Notes: generated from the sequence alone by a model not told the origin. A stretch of DNA of 10,789 bases from Bacteroidota bacterium (GCA_023453125.1 JAEXUB010000237.1:1-10789); one strand, 5' to 3'. Positions 1-7,125 are shown, numbered from the stretch's first letter. Numbers and translations are program-made.

Positions 1-216
1 AATGAAATGTTCTTTTTCTATTCGGACGGCGTGAATGAAGCTGAAAATGAGTTTAAGGAATTATTCGGATTATGCAAATTCCAGGAGATCCTAAAACTTA
101 GAAACGGCAAGAGCGCCAAGGAACTGCTTGAAGAGATTCATATAGAATTAAAGAAATTCCGCGGCAAAGCCTTACAGAATGATGATATTACAATGACTCT
201 GGTAAAAATAAGCTGA
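1..216 (+). CDS. SpoIIE/RsbU-type PP2C serine phosphatase, C-terminal fragment
   Basis: Only the last 71 codons are present; the frame is open to the left edge, so the gene starts outside the window and the ATG at 7 is internal. The visible part carries the two hallmark motifs of the SpoIIE-like PP2C fold: FFFYSDGVNEAEN, whose Asp normally binds a metal ion, and NDDIT near the C-terminus, which supplies further acidic metal ligands, followed by the usual final beta strand (TMTLVKI). An FG pair (LFGL) lies between them, as in the family. Such proteins dephosphorylate anti-sigma-factor antagonists or act as output domains of sensor proteins. Any sensor domain upstream (GAF, PAS, HAMP or receiver) cannot be seen. 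The gene converges on the tonB-like gene with only 16 bases between the stop codons, and I see no hairpin terminator there. The family call is fairly safe; the partner and the signal are unknown. Confidence 0.85.
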   Translation, partial: NEMFFFYSDGVNEAENEFKELFGLCKFQEILKLRNGKSAKELLEEIHIELKKFRGKALQNDDITMTLVKIS

Positions 217-232
217 AGTGAATTAAAAAAAA

Positions 233-982
233 TTATCTGAGTCTGAAGGGGAAATTAATAACCGCAATCTGAACAGTCTGTTCTGCATTAGAAGGGAGCG
301 GTTCAAAACGCCAAAGCCTCAGGGCATCAGTTGCAACCTGTTCTAGTCTCGAATCAACTTTCTGAAGAATTGTAATTCTGCCAACGCTTCCATCGGGTAA
401 AATGGAGAACCTTAATTTAACATCAATTTCCTTTGCCACTCCGGCTGGATAGTCAGGAATACGGTAGCTGTAAATCTTTCTTATACCGCCTCCCCAGTTA
501 ATTCCAATGCCGTCTCCCATTCCATCCCCAATGCCGTTACCTATTCCGTTTCCAATTCCGCTTCCGGTTCCTCTGCCGTTGCCAATTCCTCTTCCTTCGG
601 GATTATTGCCGGCAGGGGTAAGAGCCTTTGAGATGCCGCTTTCCTTTACCGCTTTGCCGGTAACTGTTTTACTGGCAATTTTATCTTCGGAATCGGCTGT
701 ATTATTTTTTATTTCCGGTACATTAGCCTGGGGGTCAGTCTGCTCTTCCTTCTTCTCTTCAAAGGCAGGTTTATTAGGCATAGCGGTCATTAGGTCAATA
801 TTCGAAGGCATAGGGCCATAGCCGCCTGAACCGCCTCCCGGTTCGCCGAATCCTATCTGAATCAGGTCTTCGGTCTCCGGCTGAAAGGCATATAATAATG
901 CCACAATAACCGCAAAGATTATGTGAAGTGTAACCGAGAATAGGGAAGAGACCAGATTAATATTTTTATGTTTTACGCTCAT
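233..982 (-). CDS. TonB-like energy transducer protein with glycine-rich linker
   Basis: This 249-residue protein has the classic TonB architecture: a short basic cytoplasmic N-terminus, one membrane anchor (about residues 11-33), a long periplasmic linker and a TonB C-terminal domain (about 170-249). The domain contains DYPAGVAKEIDVKLRFSI, LPDGSVGRITIL and ALRLWRFEPL, and ends in a beta strand (INFPFRLR). TonB proteins transmit energy from ExbB-ExbD to outer-membrane receptors. The linker is not the usual Pro-Lys/Pro-Glu type. It has an acidic/lysine stretch (about 74-113) and then a Gly-Ile-Gly-Asn pseudo-repeat (about 130-166). The gene is last in an exbB-exbD-tonB operon, beginning 8 bases after the exbD stop. 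No Shine-Dalgarno sequence is visible, so translation is probably coupled to exbD. Assignment as a true TonB rather than a TolA-like or other TonB-domain protein rests on the C-terminal domain and its neighbours. Confidence 0.88.
   Translation of the reverse strand: MSVKHKNINLVSSLFSVTLHIIFAVIVALLYAFQPETEDLIQIGFGEPGGGSGGYGPMPSNIDLMTAMPNKPAFEEKKEEQTDPQANVPEIKNNTADSEDKIASKTVTGKAVKESGISKALTPAGNNPEGRGIGNGRGTGSGIGNGIGNGIGDGMGDGIGINWGGGIRKIYSYRIPDYPAGVAKEIDVKLRFSILPDGSVGRITILQKVDSRLEQVATDALRLWRFEPLPSNAEQTVQIAVINFPFRLR
485..595 (-). repeat. Degenerate glycine-rich repeat in the TonB-like linker
   Basis: Residues 130-166 of the TonB-like protein form a run of Gly alternating with Ile, Asn, Arg, Asp and Met, with units such as GIGNG and GIGDGMGDG. 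The DNA shows matching degenerate short units (CCNATTCC/CCGTTTCC-like on the plus strand). Such low-complexity tracts can change length by slippage. It lies between the acidic linker and the folded C-terminal domain. Confidence 0.75.
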
Positions 983-990
983 CTGCCAAA

Positions 991-1395
991 CTAATTTTTC
1001 TTTGATGTTCCAATTAAGAATTTGGTAATGCCTGCTTTTTTCAGTTCATCAAGCAGGAAAATGAAATTCCCGTGGTAAACTTCCTTATCGGCCTTTATTA
1101 CAACGCTCTGCACCGGATTAGACTGAAGCCTTATCTGCACCTGCATAAGAAGCTCGGTCATATTCATTTCTTTGTTATCCATATAGATTTTATTGGCAGA
1201 ATCCATAAAAATTTCAATATTTCTTTCGTTCAGGGTTTCGGCAGTTGAGGCTTCCGGGAGTTTAATTTTGAGTGCGCCGGTAACCAGAAAAGGGCTGGCG
1301 ATCATAAATATGAGGAGAAGCACAAGAACCACGTCTGTGAATGGAGTTATATTTATTTCCGAGAATTCCTTCTCGTCCATCCTATAACGTCTCAT
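991..1395 (-). CDS. exbD: Biopolymer transport protein ExbD
   Basis: The protein has 134 residues, a normal length for ExbD/TolR. Residues 14-34 give INITPFTDVVLVLLLIFMI, the single ExbD transmembrane helix. D21 in this helix corresponds to the essential proton-carrying Asp of the family (D25 in E. coli ExbD). The periplasmic domain follows, with KIKLPEAS just after the membrane and VVIKADKEVYHGNFIFLLDEL in its C-terminal half, typical of the ExbD/TolR fold. ExbD dimers sit in the ExbB pore and couple proton flow to TonB. The start ATG directly follows the exbB stop (TAAATG) and is preceded by an AAGGGGG Shine-Dalgarno sequence inside the end of exbB, about 5 bases away, which supports this start over the Met at residue 6. 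TolR is the main alternative; the tonB-like gene next door favours ExbD. Confidence 0.93.
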   Translation of the reverse strand: MRRYRMDEKEFSEINITPFTDVVLVLLLIFMIASPFLVTGALKIKLPEASTAETLNERNIEIFMDSANKIYMDNKEMNMTELLMQVQIRLQSNPVQSVVIKADKEVYHGNFIFLLDELKKAGITKFLIGTSKKN

Positions 1396-2046
1396 TTATT
1401 CCCCCTTTTTGAGCATATAGATCAATTCTTTTATTTCTTTTTCGAGTGCGGGAACGCTGTGTTTAATTCTTTTCATATAGTAATTATAGAAAATAACAGA
1501 GGGCACAGCTACAACCAGACCGGCCGCTGTTGCGATAAGGGCTTCTGCTATTCCGTTCATTACGCCTACATAATTCGAAGCGTCGTTTACTGCAAGTCCC
1601 TGGAACGATTTAATGATTCCGAGTACGGTACCGAACAATCCGATGAAAGGGGATATATTGCCGAGTGTGCCGAGAATTCCAATGCCCCGCTCAAGTTTAA
1701 TAATCTGGCGGTCCATTTCGGTAAATGCCAGATCGAGCAGCTCTTCTTTTGTATGCCTTACATTCTGGAAGATATAAATAAATATAGCTGAAATAGGGGA
1801 GTCTACGGTAAAGAACCAGCGTTTATAAGAGCTGTTTCTGCAGACGTGAAGGGCTTCCTTAAAGTCTTTTTCCTTAATAAGGTCCTTAACCATTTTAGCC
1901 ATATCGCTTACATTCTTATCCTCAAGCGCAAAGAGTGTAACATACTTTTCAATAATTATTTTGAATGATAAGATTGAACAGAGGCAGAGGACAATAATCG
2001 TAATTCCGCCGTGCGAAAGGAGCTGAATCAAATTGAAGTCGAACAT
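1396..2046 (-). CDS. exbB: MotA/TolQ/ExbB-family proton channel protein, ExbB
   Basis: This 216-residue inner-membrane protein has the three-helix ExbB/TolQ layout: helix 1 about residues 12-32, a large cytoplasmic domain, helix 2 about 122-145 and helix 3 about 165-190. The conserved family segment LGNISPFIGLFGTVLGII (128-145) and the GIAEALIATAAGLVVAVPS segment (165-183) are both intact, including the helix 2 and helix 3 threonines (T140, T173) that line the proton path in this family. ExbB pentamers form the proton channel around ExbD. It is the first gene of exbB-exbD-tonB, with AAAGGG 6 bases before the ATG. The 182 bases upstream, up to the secF terminator, must contain its promoter. 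The best guess I can make is TTGGAA-N18-TGTACT near 2090-2120, which is weak. TolQ is the alternative name, but no tolA, tolB or pal gene is visible. Confidence 0.93.
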   Translation of the reverse strand: MFDFNLIQLLSHGGITIIVLCLCSILSFKIIIEKYVTLFALEDKNVSDMAKMVKDLIKEKDFKEALHVCRNSSYKRWFFTVDSPISAIFIYIFQNVRHTKEELLDLAFTEMDRQIIKLERGIGILGTLGNISPFIGLFGTVLGIIKSFQGLAVNDASNYVGVMNGIAEALIATAAGLVVAVPSVIFYNYYMKRIKHSVPALEKEIKELIYMLKKGE

Positions 2047-2228
2047 TGTATTCCCTTTGTTGAATTAAAAAACAGGTGACATTAACATTAGTACACCGAA
2101 AAACCGGTTTTGTTTCCAATTTTCCAAAATTTAATGGTTAAAGATAATTCTTTTTGAGCTATTATTTCTAAAGGCACGGCAACTTTTTTATGGTTTTTTA
2201 AGAGGGGGAGAAAGTAGGTATATTAAGT

Positions 2229-2261
2229 TTAAAATAAAAAAGCCCGGATAAACCGGGCTTT
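2229..2261 (-). terminator. Intrinsic terminator of secDF
   Basis: A perfect 9-bp stem (AAAGCCCGG, 2239-2247, with CCGGGCTTT, 2253-2261) closes a 5-base loop. Read on the minus strand it is followed by TTTTTTATTTT, a textbook Rho-independent terminator. It begins about 19 bases after the secF stop, so it ends the secDF transcript and insulates exbB. Confidence 0.92.
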
Positions 2262-2279
2262 AACTGAAAAATCTATAAA

Positions 2280-3419
2280 CTAGAATTCAATTTTCTTTTT
2301 GGCTCTTTCGGAATACTCAAGAACAAATACGCTTGCAACGAAAATAGATGAATATGTACCGGTAATAATACCGATGAAGAGGGCAAAAGCAAATCCTCTA
2401 AGAACTTCGCCGCCGAGGAATAATAATACAATAACCGATACCAGGGTTGTTGCACCGGTAATTATTGTACGGCTCATGGTCCTATTGATTGCCTTATTCA
2501 TTACTTCGTTTAACGGCATGGTCTTATATATTTTAACATATTCACGAACCCTGTCAAACACAATAACTGTATCGTTAAGGGAGTAGCCAATCAGTGTAAG
2601 GAATGCGGCCACAACAGTAAGTGAAATTTCAAGGTTTAGCCCCGGTATTACACCGTTAAGCATTGCAAACAGGCCGAGAGTTATAAATATGTCATGGAAC
2701 AATGCCGCAACCGCGCCGATAGCAAATGAGAATTTGAAGCGGAAGGCAAGATATAAAAGAATTGCCAATAATGACAATAAAACTGCGAATAAAGCGCCTG
2801 TCTTCAATTCCTGTCCAACTTTAGGGCCTACTCTTTCTTCGCGAAGGACAGAAAATTTATTATCGGCGAATTTTTCTCTTAAATTTGCCTGGATGTAATC
2901 GGAAATACCTACTCTAACACTCAAATTGGTTTTTGAAGAATCGTCAACAGATTTCATAGCCTGGAAACCGGCAGCACCCAAAACTGAAGCAACCTGTTCA
3001 ACAACACTTGTAGAATCGAACGCGTAAACTATTGTTCCCGAGGTTTTTTCTACAACTCTTTTTGAAAGGTTAGGGTAAGCCTTATTAATTGACTCTTCAA
3101 TTTCTCCCTGGATTTGAGGGAAAAGATTCTGAGGAAGTTCCTGTACTTCTGTTCTAATAAGAGCGCTATGGTCGTCGCCGAATGTCTTAACTTCAACCTC
3201 GCCAATGCCGATGTTGCTGGCCTGGTTACGAAGGTTAGTAATATCGACCGGTTTTTCAAAATCGAGAGTAACCTCAACACCGCCTTTAAAGTCAATGCTG
3301 AAATCAAATCCGCGTACGAAAATATTAATAAGACCGGCAATAATTAAAATGGAGGAGAGGGCATAGAAAAATCCTCTTTTCCCCATGAAATCTACGTGTA
3401 AATTATGAAAAACTCTCAT
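2280..3419 (-). CDS. secF: Protein translocase subunit SecF
   Basis: SecF works with SecD and SecYEG. It uses the proton gradient to help pull secreted proteins through the inner membrane and release them on the outside. Visible features in order: transmembrane helix 1 (about 16-36); the SIDFKGGVEV motif (41-50) that opens the periplasmic domain; the ERVGPKVGQEL motif (195-205); then five helices between about 206 and 370. The signature GYSLNDTVIVFDRVRE (278-293) lies in the transmembrane 4 region, with the Asp residues implicated in proton transport. At 379 residues it is longer than E. coli SecF (323). The extra length is in the periplasmic domain (roughly 90-170), as in other Bacteroidota-type SecF. 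The start is supported by AGGAG 10 bases upstream. It follows secD by 27 bases and is closed by a terminator. Confidence 0.96.
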   Translation of the reverse strand: MRVFHNLHVDFMGKRGFFYALSSILIIAGLINIFVRGFDFSIDFKGGVEVTLDFEKPVDITNLRNQASNIGIGEVEVKTFGDDHSALIRTEVQELPQNLFPQIQGEIEESINKAYPNLSKRVVEKTSGTIVYAFDSTSVVEQVASVLGAAGFQAMKSVDDSSKTNLSVRVGISDYIQANLREKFADNKFSVLREERVGPKVGQELKTGALFAVLLSLLAILLYLAFRFKFSFAIGAVAALFHDIFITLGLFAMLNGVIPGLNLEISLTVVAAFLTLIGYSLNDTVIVFDRVREYVKIYKTMPLNEVMNKAINRTMSRTIITGATTLVSVIVLLFLGGEVLRGFAFALFIGIITGTYSSIFVASVFVLEYSERAKKKIEF

Positions 3420-3446
3420 TTATCAATTTCTCCTAATATTCTTTTT

Positions 3447-5324
3447 TTAACCTAACTTAATTACTTGACCTTTCGATATGAAATAGTCAAAAATAAGTCT
3501 TGCAAAAACTAATGCACTAAGCATACTTGCAATGATACCGATGATAAGGGTTAAAGCAAAACCCTGAACCGGTCCGCTGCCGAATTGATAAAGTATTATG
3601 CCGGTGATTAAGGTTGTTATGTTCGAGTCTAAGATAGCCGATAAGGACATTGTAAAACCGCTGTCGACTGCCGCTTTAACTGTCTTTCCGGTTTCCATTT
3701 CTTCTCTTATTCTTTCATAAATAAGCACATTGGCATCTACCGCCATACCCATTGTAAGAATTATACCTGCAATACCGGGAAGTGTAAGTACTCCCTGGAA
3801 CGCGGCAAGAACTGCAAGAAGAAGCAGTATTGTAAAGAACAATCCTGCAAATGCAACAAAACCGGCGTTCCTGTAGTAAATCATCATAAATAGCGATACA
3901 AGTATAAAGCCGACAAGTGCGGAGGTTGTACCCTGACTGATACTGTCCTGTCCTAAAGAAGGACCGATTGTACGGTCTTCAATAATTTCAACAGGAGCGG
4001 GGAGCGCGCCTGCTTTAAGAACTATTTCAAGAAGTTTTGCTTCTTCCATATTCTTGGAACCGGAAATTCTTGACTGTCCGCTTGGGATTTTCTCCTGGAT
4101 TGTAGGGGCGGTATAAACAACGCCGTCAAGAACAACAGCGCAGCGTTCGCCTACGTTTAATCCGGTAATTCTTTCCCATTCAGCGGCGCCTTCATCGTTC
4201 ATTTCCATAGTAACAACAGGTCTGTTCTCTGTCTGGTCAATGTGCGCGTTGGCATTGGTAATAATTTCGCCTGTTAATTCGGGCTTAAGGTTCAGAACGT
4301 ATAATCTGTAAAAATTGCCTTCGGCAACTTTTTCAGGGTTGGAATCGAATACAAATTCAGCGCCTGCATCTTCAACAAATTTCTTAACATCGGGGCGGGC
4401 GAGATAATTTTCAACTTTGGTCTTGTTCTCTTCGCTTACGTAAGTATCGGCATATTTCTGCTGCTGGTCTGCAATTCTTGCAACTGCAAAGAAAGGATGC
4501 TGTTTTGCGAACTGAGCCTGGTCCTGAGCAGTCTTCGTTGTATCGCCGGTCTTAACAGAATCGGCGCCTGCAACCATCTGATCAATTTTCTGCATAAGGG
4601 AGAATGCAAGCTGAGGTTTAACGAAGAGCTTGAATTCGAGAACGGCGCCTTTCTGAACGAGAGTTCTGGCTTCTTCCATATTGCTGATTCCCGGAAGTTC
4701 AAGAACAATTCGGCGCGAGCCCTGTTTCTGGATGTTCGGTTCCGAAACGCCGTACTGGTTAACGCGTTTGCTTATAATTTCAACTGCGCGTGTAATAGCG
4801 TCTGTTTCCTGCTGAATAAGTTTATCTTCAATTTCGCCGTCGCTTAAAAGTTCGCCGAAATCGAAGTAGTTAGCCATTCTTTTGCCGTTGGCTTTAATTT
4901 TCTGTGAAAGGACATTAACTATGTTGGCATCCCCCGATTTAGTTTCGTTATCTGCGTCTTTTAAAAGCTTAACAAACAACGAGTCGGGAGTTTTGGCAAG
5001 TTTTTCGAGAAGTTTTGCGGAATTTATTTCCATAACAAGGTACATGCCCCCCTGAAGGTCGAGCCCAAGTTTAATCCTTTTTGATCTGTTTGTGAGAATA
5101 GATGGATCAACCTTGTAAAGGCTGTCTTTAGCTGCACCTAATCTTCTGTTATACTCAGCCTGAGCAATAGAAGGATTGGTCTGCTTAATATTATCGCCGA
5201 TTTTAACGAGTTCCTGAGAAATCTGTTTTTCGTTCTGCATATCGGCAAAAGTAGGGTATAGCAGATAAAAACCGAGCGCAAAGGCACCGATTATTAATAC
5301 TGTTCTAAATGTAAACTCTTTCAT
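3447..5324 (-). CDS. secD: Protein translocase subunit SecD
   Basis: This is the 625-residue partner of SecF. It has an N-terminal helix (about 7-26), a coil/linker, then LGLDLQGGMYLVME (86-99), the SecD hallmark that starts the large periplasmic region. That region contains the repeated-fold segments (for example AVEIISKRVNQYGVSEPNIQ and the GSRRIVLELPG strand) and the head subdomain. The C-terminal half holds five helices with the signature GMAVDANVLIYERIREE (526-542), whose Asp is the expected proton-relay residue. E. coli SecD is about 615 residues, so the length is normal. The gene is separate from secF, unlike the fused secDF of some Bacteroidetes and Firmicutes. No yajC is adjacent. 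Upstream lie 131 bases holding the rplI terminator and an unrecognised promoter. The Shine-Dalgarno sequence is weak (A-rich). Confidence 0.96.
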   Translation of the reverse strand: MKEFTFRTVLIIGAFALGFYLLYPTFADMQNEKQISQELVKIGDNIKQTNPSIAQAEYNRRLGAAKDSLYKVDPSILTNRSKRIKLGLDLQGGMYLVMEINSAKLLEKLAKTPDSLFVKLLKDADNETKSGDANIVNVLSQKIKANGKRMANYFDFGELLSDGEIEDKLIQQETDAITRAVEIISKRVNQYGVSEPNIQKQGSRRIVLELPGISNMEEARTLVQKGAVLEFKLFVKPQLAFSLMQKIDQMVAGADSVKTGDTTKTAQDQAQFAKQHPFFAVARIADQQQKYADTYVSEENKTKVENYLARPDVKKFVEDAGAEFVFDSNPEKVAEGNFYRLYVLNLKPELTGEIITNANAHIDQTENRPVVTMEMNDEGAAEWERITGLNVGERCAVVLDGVVYTAPTIQEKIPSGQSRISGSKNMEEAKLLEIVLKAGALPAPVEIIEDRTIGPSLGQDSISQGTTSALVGFILVSLFMMIYYRNAGFVAFAGLFFTILLLLAVLAAFQGVLTLPGIAGIILTMGMAVDANVLIYERIREEMETGKTVKAAVDSGFTMSLSAILDSNITTLITGIILYQFGSGPVQGFALTLIIGIIASMLSALVFARLIFDYFISKGQVIKLG

Positions 5325-5418
5325 TCTTTTTTCTTAAAGGTTTGTTGTCAAATAGTTTATCTTGTTTTTACAGGCTAATTTGAAGTAAGCCATTAAATAA
5401 AAATACAAGGAACAGAAT

Positions 5419-5448
5419 AAACAAGCCGGTTTTACTACCGGCTTGTTT
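5419..5448 (-). terminator. Intrinsic terminator after rplI
   Basis: A perfect 12-bp stem (AAACAAGCCGGT with ACCGGCTTGTTT) around a 6-base loop starts 8 bases beyond the rplI stop. On the minus strand the stem ends in TTT and continues TATTCTG, a short U-rich tail. On the plus strand the tail is also TTTTA, so it could work in both directions, but only minus-strand genes flank it. Confidence 0.88.
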
Positions 5449-5455
5449 TAAAGAT

Positions 5456-5899
5456 TTATTCTCTAACGACCCATGTCTTTACAACTGCTTCAACTTTATG
5501 ATGCAGTTTAACCGATACGCTGTAGATGCCTAAAGATTTAATCGGTTCGGCGATATCGATTTTGCGTTTATCGAGATCGAAGCCTTTTTCCTTAAGTGCA
5601 TCGCAGATCATCTGGGTAGTAACCGAGCCAAAGATTTTGTCTTCTTCGCCGACTTTAACGGGAATTGTGACAGAAACTTTTTCGAGTTCAGAAGCAAGGT
5701 TCTGAGCTTCTTCAAGTTCTTTAGCTTCTTTTTTAAGTACCTGTTTCTTTTCTTCTTCAAGGGCTGCCAGATTGCCTTTTGTAGCAACATAAGCTATTTG
5801 GCGTGGGAATAAGAAATTGCGGGCGTATCCGTCTTTAACATCAACGAGATCGCCGATTTTTCCGAGCTGTTCGAAGTCTTTTCTTAATATTACTTTCAT
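5456..5899 (-). CDS. rplI: 50S ribosomal protein L9
   Basis: The 147 residues match the usual L9 length (about 148-150). The N-terminal RNA-binding domain reads MKVILRKDFEQLGKIGDLVDV, followed by KDGYARNFLFPRQIAYVAT (residues 22-40), the family signature. A long charged helix follows (about 41-75), then the C-terminal domain with KVGEEDKIFGSVT. L9 binds 23S rRNA at the base of the L1 stalk and helps keep reading-frame fidelity. Translation starts 12 bases after the rpsR stop. The AAGGAG Shine-Dalgarno sequence overlaps that stop codon, showing tight coupling. It is the last gene of the rpsF operon, followed directly by a terminator. Confidence 0.97.
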   Translation of the reverse strand: MKVILRKDFEQLGKIGDLVDVKDGYARNFLFPRQIAYVATKGNLAALEEEKKQVLKKEAKELEEAQNLASELEKVSVTIPVKVGEEDKIFGSVTTQMICDALKEKGFDLDKRKIDIAEPIKSLGIYSVSVKLHHKVEAVVKTWVVRE

Positions 5900-5911
5900 C
5901 TCTGTCTCTCC

Positions 5912-6121
5912 TTACTTTATTGCTTCGGAAACATATGGCATAATAGCGATGTGTCTTGCTCTTTTAATCGCAACTACTAATTCGCGGTGCTGTTTGGCGC
6001 TGAGGCCTGTGATTCTGCGGGGAATGATTTTTCCCTGGTCTGTAACGAATTTGAATAATTTCTTAGCATCTTTGTAATCGATGTACTCGTCAATTACTCT
6101 TCTTACTTTTTTTGTTTTCAT
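5912..6121 (-). CDS. rpsR: 30S ribosomal protein S18
   Basis: This 69-residue basic protein carries the S18 core IDYKDAKKLFKFVTDQGKI followed by IPRRITGLSAKQHRELVVAI and KRARHIAIMPY, which is the whole conserved part of the family. S18 forms a heterodimer with S6 and binds the central domain of 16S rRNA. The N-terminus has no Cys motif, so it is a non-zinc form. An AAGGAAA ribosome-binding site precedes the ATG. The gap to ssb is 14 bases. Its partner S6 is encoded in the same operon. Confidence 0.97.
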   Translation of the reverse strand: MKTKKVRRVIDEYIDYKDAKKLFKFVTDQGKIIPRRITGLSAKQHRELVVAIKRARHIAIMPYVSEAIK

Positions 6122-6135
6122 TGGTTATTTCCTTA

Positions 6136-6594
6136 TTAAACTTCTTTTATTAAATCTGACTCTTCGTCAGTTAAAAATTTATCAAATGAATTATCTTCGT
6201 AGTTCGAATCATCGACAACCGATTCAATATCATCGTTTGGCGATTTGCTGAATTTGTTGAGGAACTGGATTCTTTTAGCTTTGATTTCAACAATAGTTCT
6301 GTTTTTGCCGTCTTCGGTCTTGAATGTTCTGCTCTGCATTTCGCCGTCGATTAATACTGCGCTTCCTTTTTTTAGGCGGTCGCGGCAGCTGTCGGCCAAC
6401 TTATTCCATGCAACAATACCAACATAGCAAACATCTTCCTGCCACTGATTTGAACTGTCTTTATATCTTCTGTTAGCAGCTATATGAAAGTTAACAACCG
6501 GGGTTGTGTTTGAAGTCTGACGGAAAACAGGATCCTTTGTTAAATTACCTGCAACAATAACTGAGTTAAGCTCGGGCATTTTCAATTCAGCCAT
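6136..6594 (-). CDS. ssb: Single-stranded DNA-binding protein
   Basis: The protein has 152 residues, with an OB-fold over about residues 8-115. Recognisable parts are NSVIVAGNLTKDPVFRQT, PVVNFHIAANRRYKDSS, DVCYVGIVAWNKLADSCRD, LKKGSAVLIDGEMQSRTFK and TIVEIKAKRIQFL. It coats single-stranded DNA in replication and repair. The start is set by GGAGGT 7 bases upstream; the later Met at residue 6 has no such site. The C-terminal tail (about 116-152) is acidic, as expected, but ends in DEESDLIKEV. The usual terminal DDxPF tip, which recruits partner proteins, is missing. Its position between rpsF and rpsR is the classic bacterial arrangement, so it is probably the main SSB, though a second ssb elsewhere cannot be excluded. 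Confidence 0.94.
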   Translation of the reverse strand: MAELKMPELNSVIVAGNLTKDPVFRQTSNTTPVVNFHIAANRRYKDSSNQWQEDVCYVGIVAWNKLADSCRDRLKKGSAVLIDGEMQSRTFKTEDGKNRTIVEIKAKRIQFLNKFSKSPNDDIESVVDDSNYEDNSFDKFLTDEESDLIKEV

Positions 6595-6618
6595 ATCTTA
6601 TACCTCCATCTAATCGAT

Positions 6619-7023
6619 TTATTTGGATTCTTGACCTGCGCTCTTTTCAGAAGTTTCAGCAACTTCCTGAGCCGCATTTTCTTTAGCAATTCTATCAGCT
6701 TCTTTCTGTTTTGCAATACCTTCAAGAGCTTTTTTGTTTAATACAATTGTTAAATAGCGGATTATTGTTTCATCCAGTCTGAAAGATCTTTCAAGGACTG
6801 AAATCATAGCGGCAGGGGCTGAATAGCGAAGTATTAAGTAATAACCTGTCTTTGATTTTTGGATTGGGTAGGCGAGTCTTTTTCTGCCCCAACGGTCCAA
6901 TTCAACTATTGTACCGCCGTTGTTTTTAATTGTGTCTTGAATTCGTGATATGTTGTTTTCAATCTGCTCATCTTCCAAAGCGGCATTGAAAATTACAACA
7001 CTCTCGTAGTGTTTTGGTTCCAT
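6619..7023 (-). CDS. rpsF: 30S ribosomal protein S6
   Basis: The 134-residue protein opens with HYESVVIFNAALEDEQIENN and contains the family signature LDRWGRKRLAYPIQKSKTGY (about 42-61), followed by the beta strands YYLILRYSAP and RYLTIVL. After about residue 98 it has a charged Lys/Glu/Ala-rich tail, a common S6 extension. S6 pairs with S18 on 16S rRNA. A very strong Shine-Dalgarno sequence (AGGGAGGT, 7027-7034) lies 3-4 bases before the ATG. The 102-base leader upstream holds a promoter and a hairpin (see separate entries), so expression is likely controlled apart from pth. Confidence 0.97.
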   Translation of the reverse strand: MEPKHYESVVIFNAALEDEQIENNISRIQDTIKNNGGTIVELDRWGRKRLAYPIQKSKTGYYLILRYSAPAAMISVLERSFRLDETIIRYLTIVLNKKALEGIAKQKEADRIAKENAAQEVAETSEKSAGQESK

Positions 7024-7026
7024 TTT

Positions 7027-7073
7027 ACCTCCCTATGGACGTTTAAGGCCTCAGACACCGGTCTGAAGCAGGG
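7027..7073 (-). promoter_or_regulatory. Candidate S6:S18 autoregulatory leader of rpsF
   Basis: On the minus strand the rpsF leader holds an 8-bp hairpin (CTTCAGAC, 7068-7061, with GTCTGAGG, 7056-7049; one T-G pair) around CGGT. The apex reads GACCGGTG. The established S6:S18 leader motif contains a conserved CCG and resembles the 16S rRNA segment around ACCGGTGGCGAAGG; here CCG and ACCGGTG are both present. Just 5' of the hairpin, CCCT (7073-7070) can pair with AGGG of the Shine-Dalgarno sequence (7034-7031), giving a plausible way to hide it. In the known motif the CCG sits in a bulge rather than a terminal loop, so this is a candidate only. Confidence 0.5.
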
Positions 7074-7094
7074 TTTATTTAAAAATAACAAGGA

Positions 7095-7123
7095 AATATA
7101 GGGTTAATTAATAAACAAAGCAA
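7095..7123 (-). promoter_or_regulatory. Promoter of rpsF operon
   Basis: On the minus strand TTGCTT (7123-7118), a 17-base spacer and TATATT (7100-7095) give a housekeeping-type promoter. It also fits the Bacteroidota form TTG...TAnnTTTG, since TATATTTC matches 7 of 8 positions. It lies just after the pth stop codon and would give a leader of about 65 bases containing the S6:S18-like hairpin. Confidence 0.55.
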
Positions 7124-7125
7124 TT

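Noticed and set aside
217..232. Terminator between the convergent phosphatase and tonB-like genes
   Set aside because: Only 16 bases, A-rich, with no stem.
507..821. 104-residue Pro-rich reading frame on the plus strand
   Set aside because: It is antisense to the Gly-rich linker of the TonB-like gene (Gly codons GGN read as Pro CCN). The opposite frame has a clear TonB domain.
1459..1791. 110-residue plus-strand frame
   Set aside because: Antisense to exbB; no domain and no ribosome-binding site.
4497..4847. 116-residue plus-strand frame
   Set aside because: Antisense to the periplasmic part of secD; composition is that of a shadow frame.
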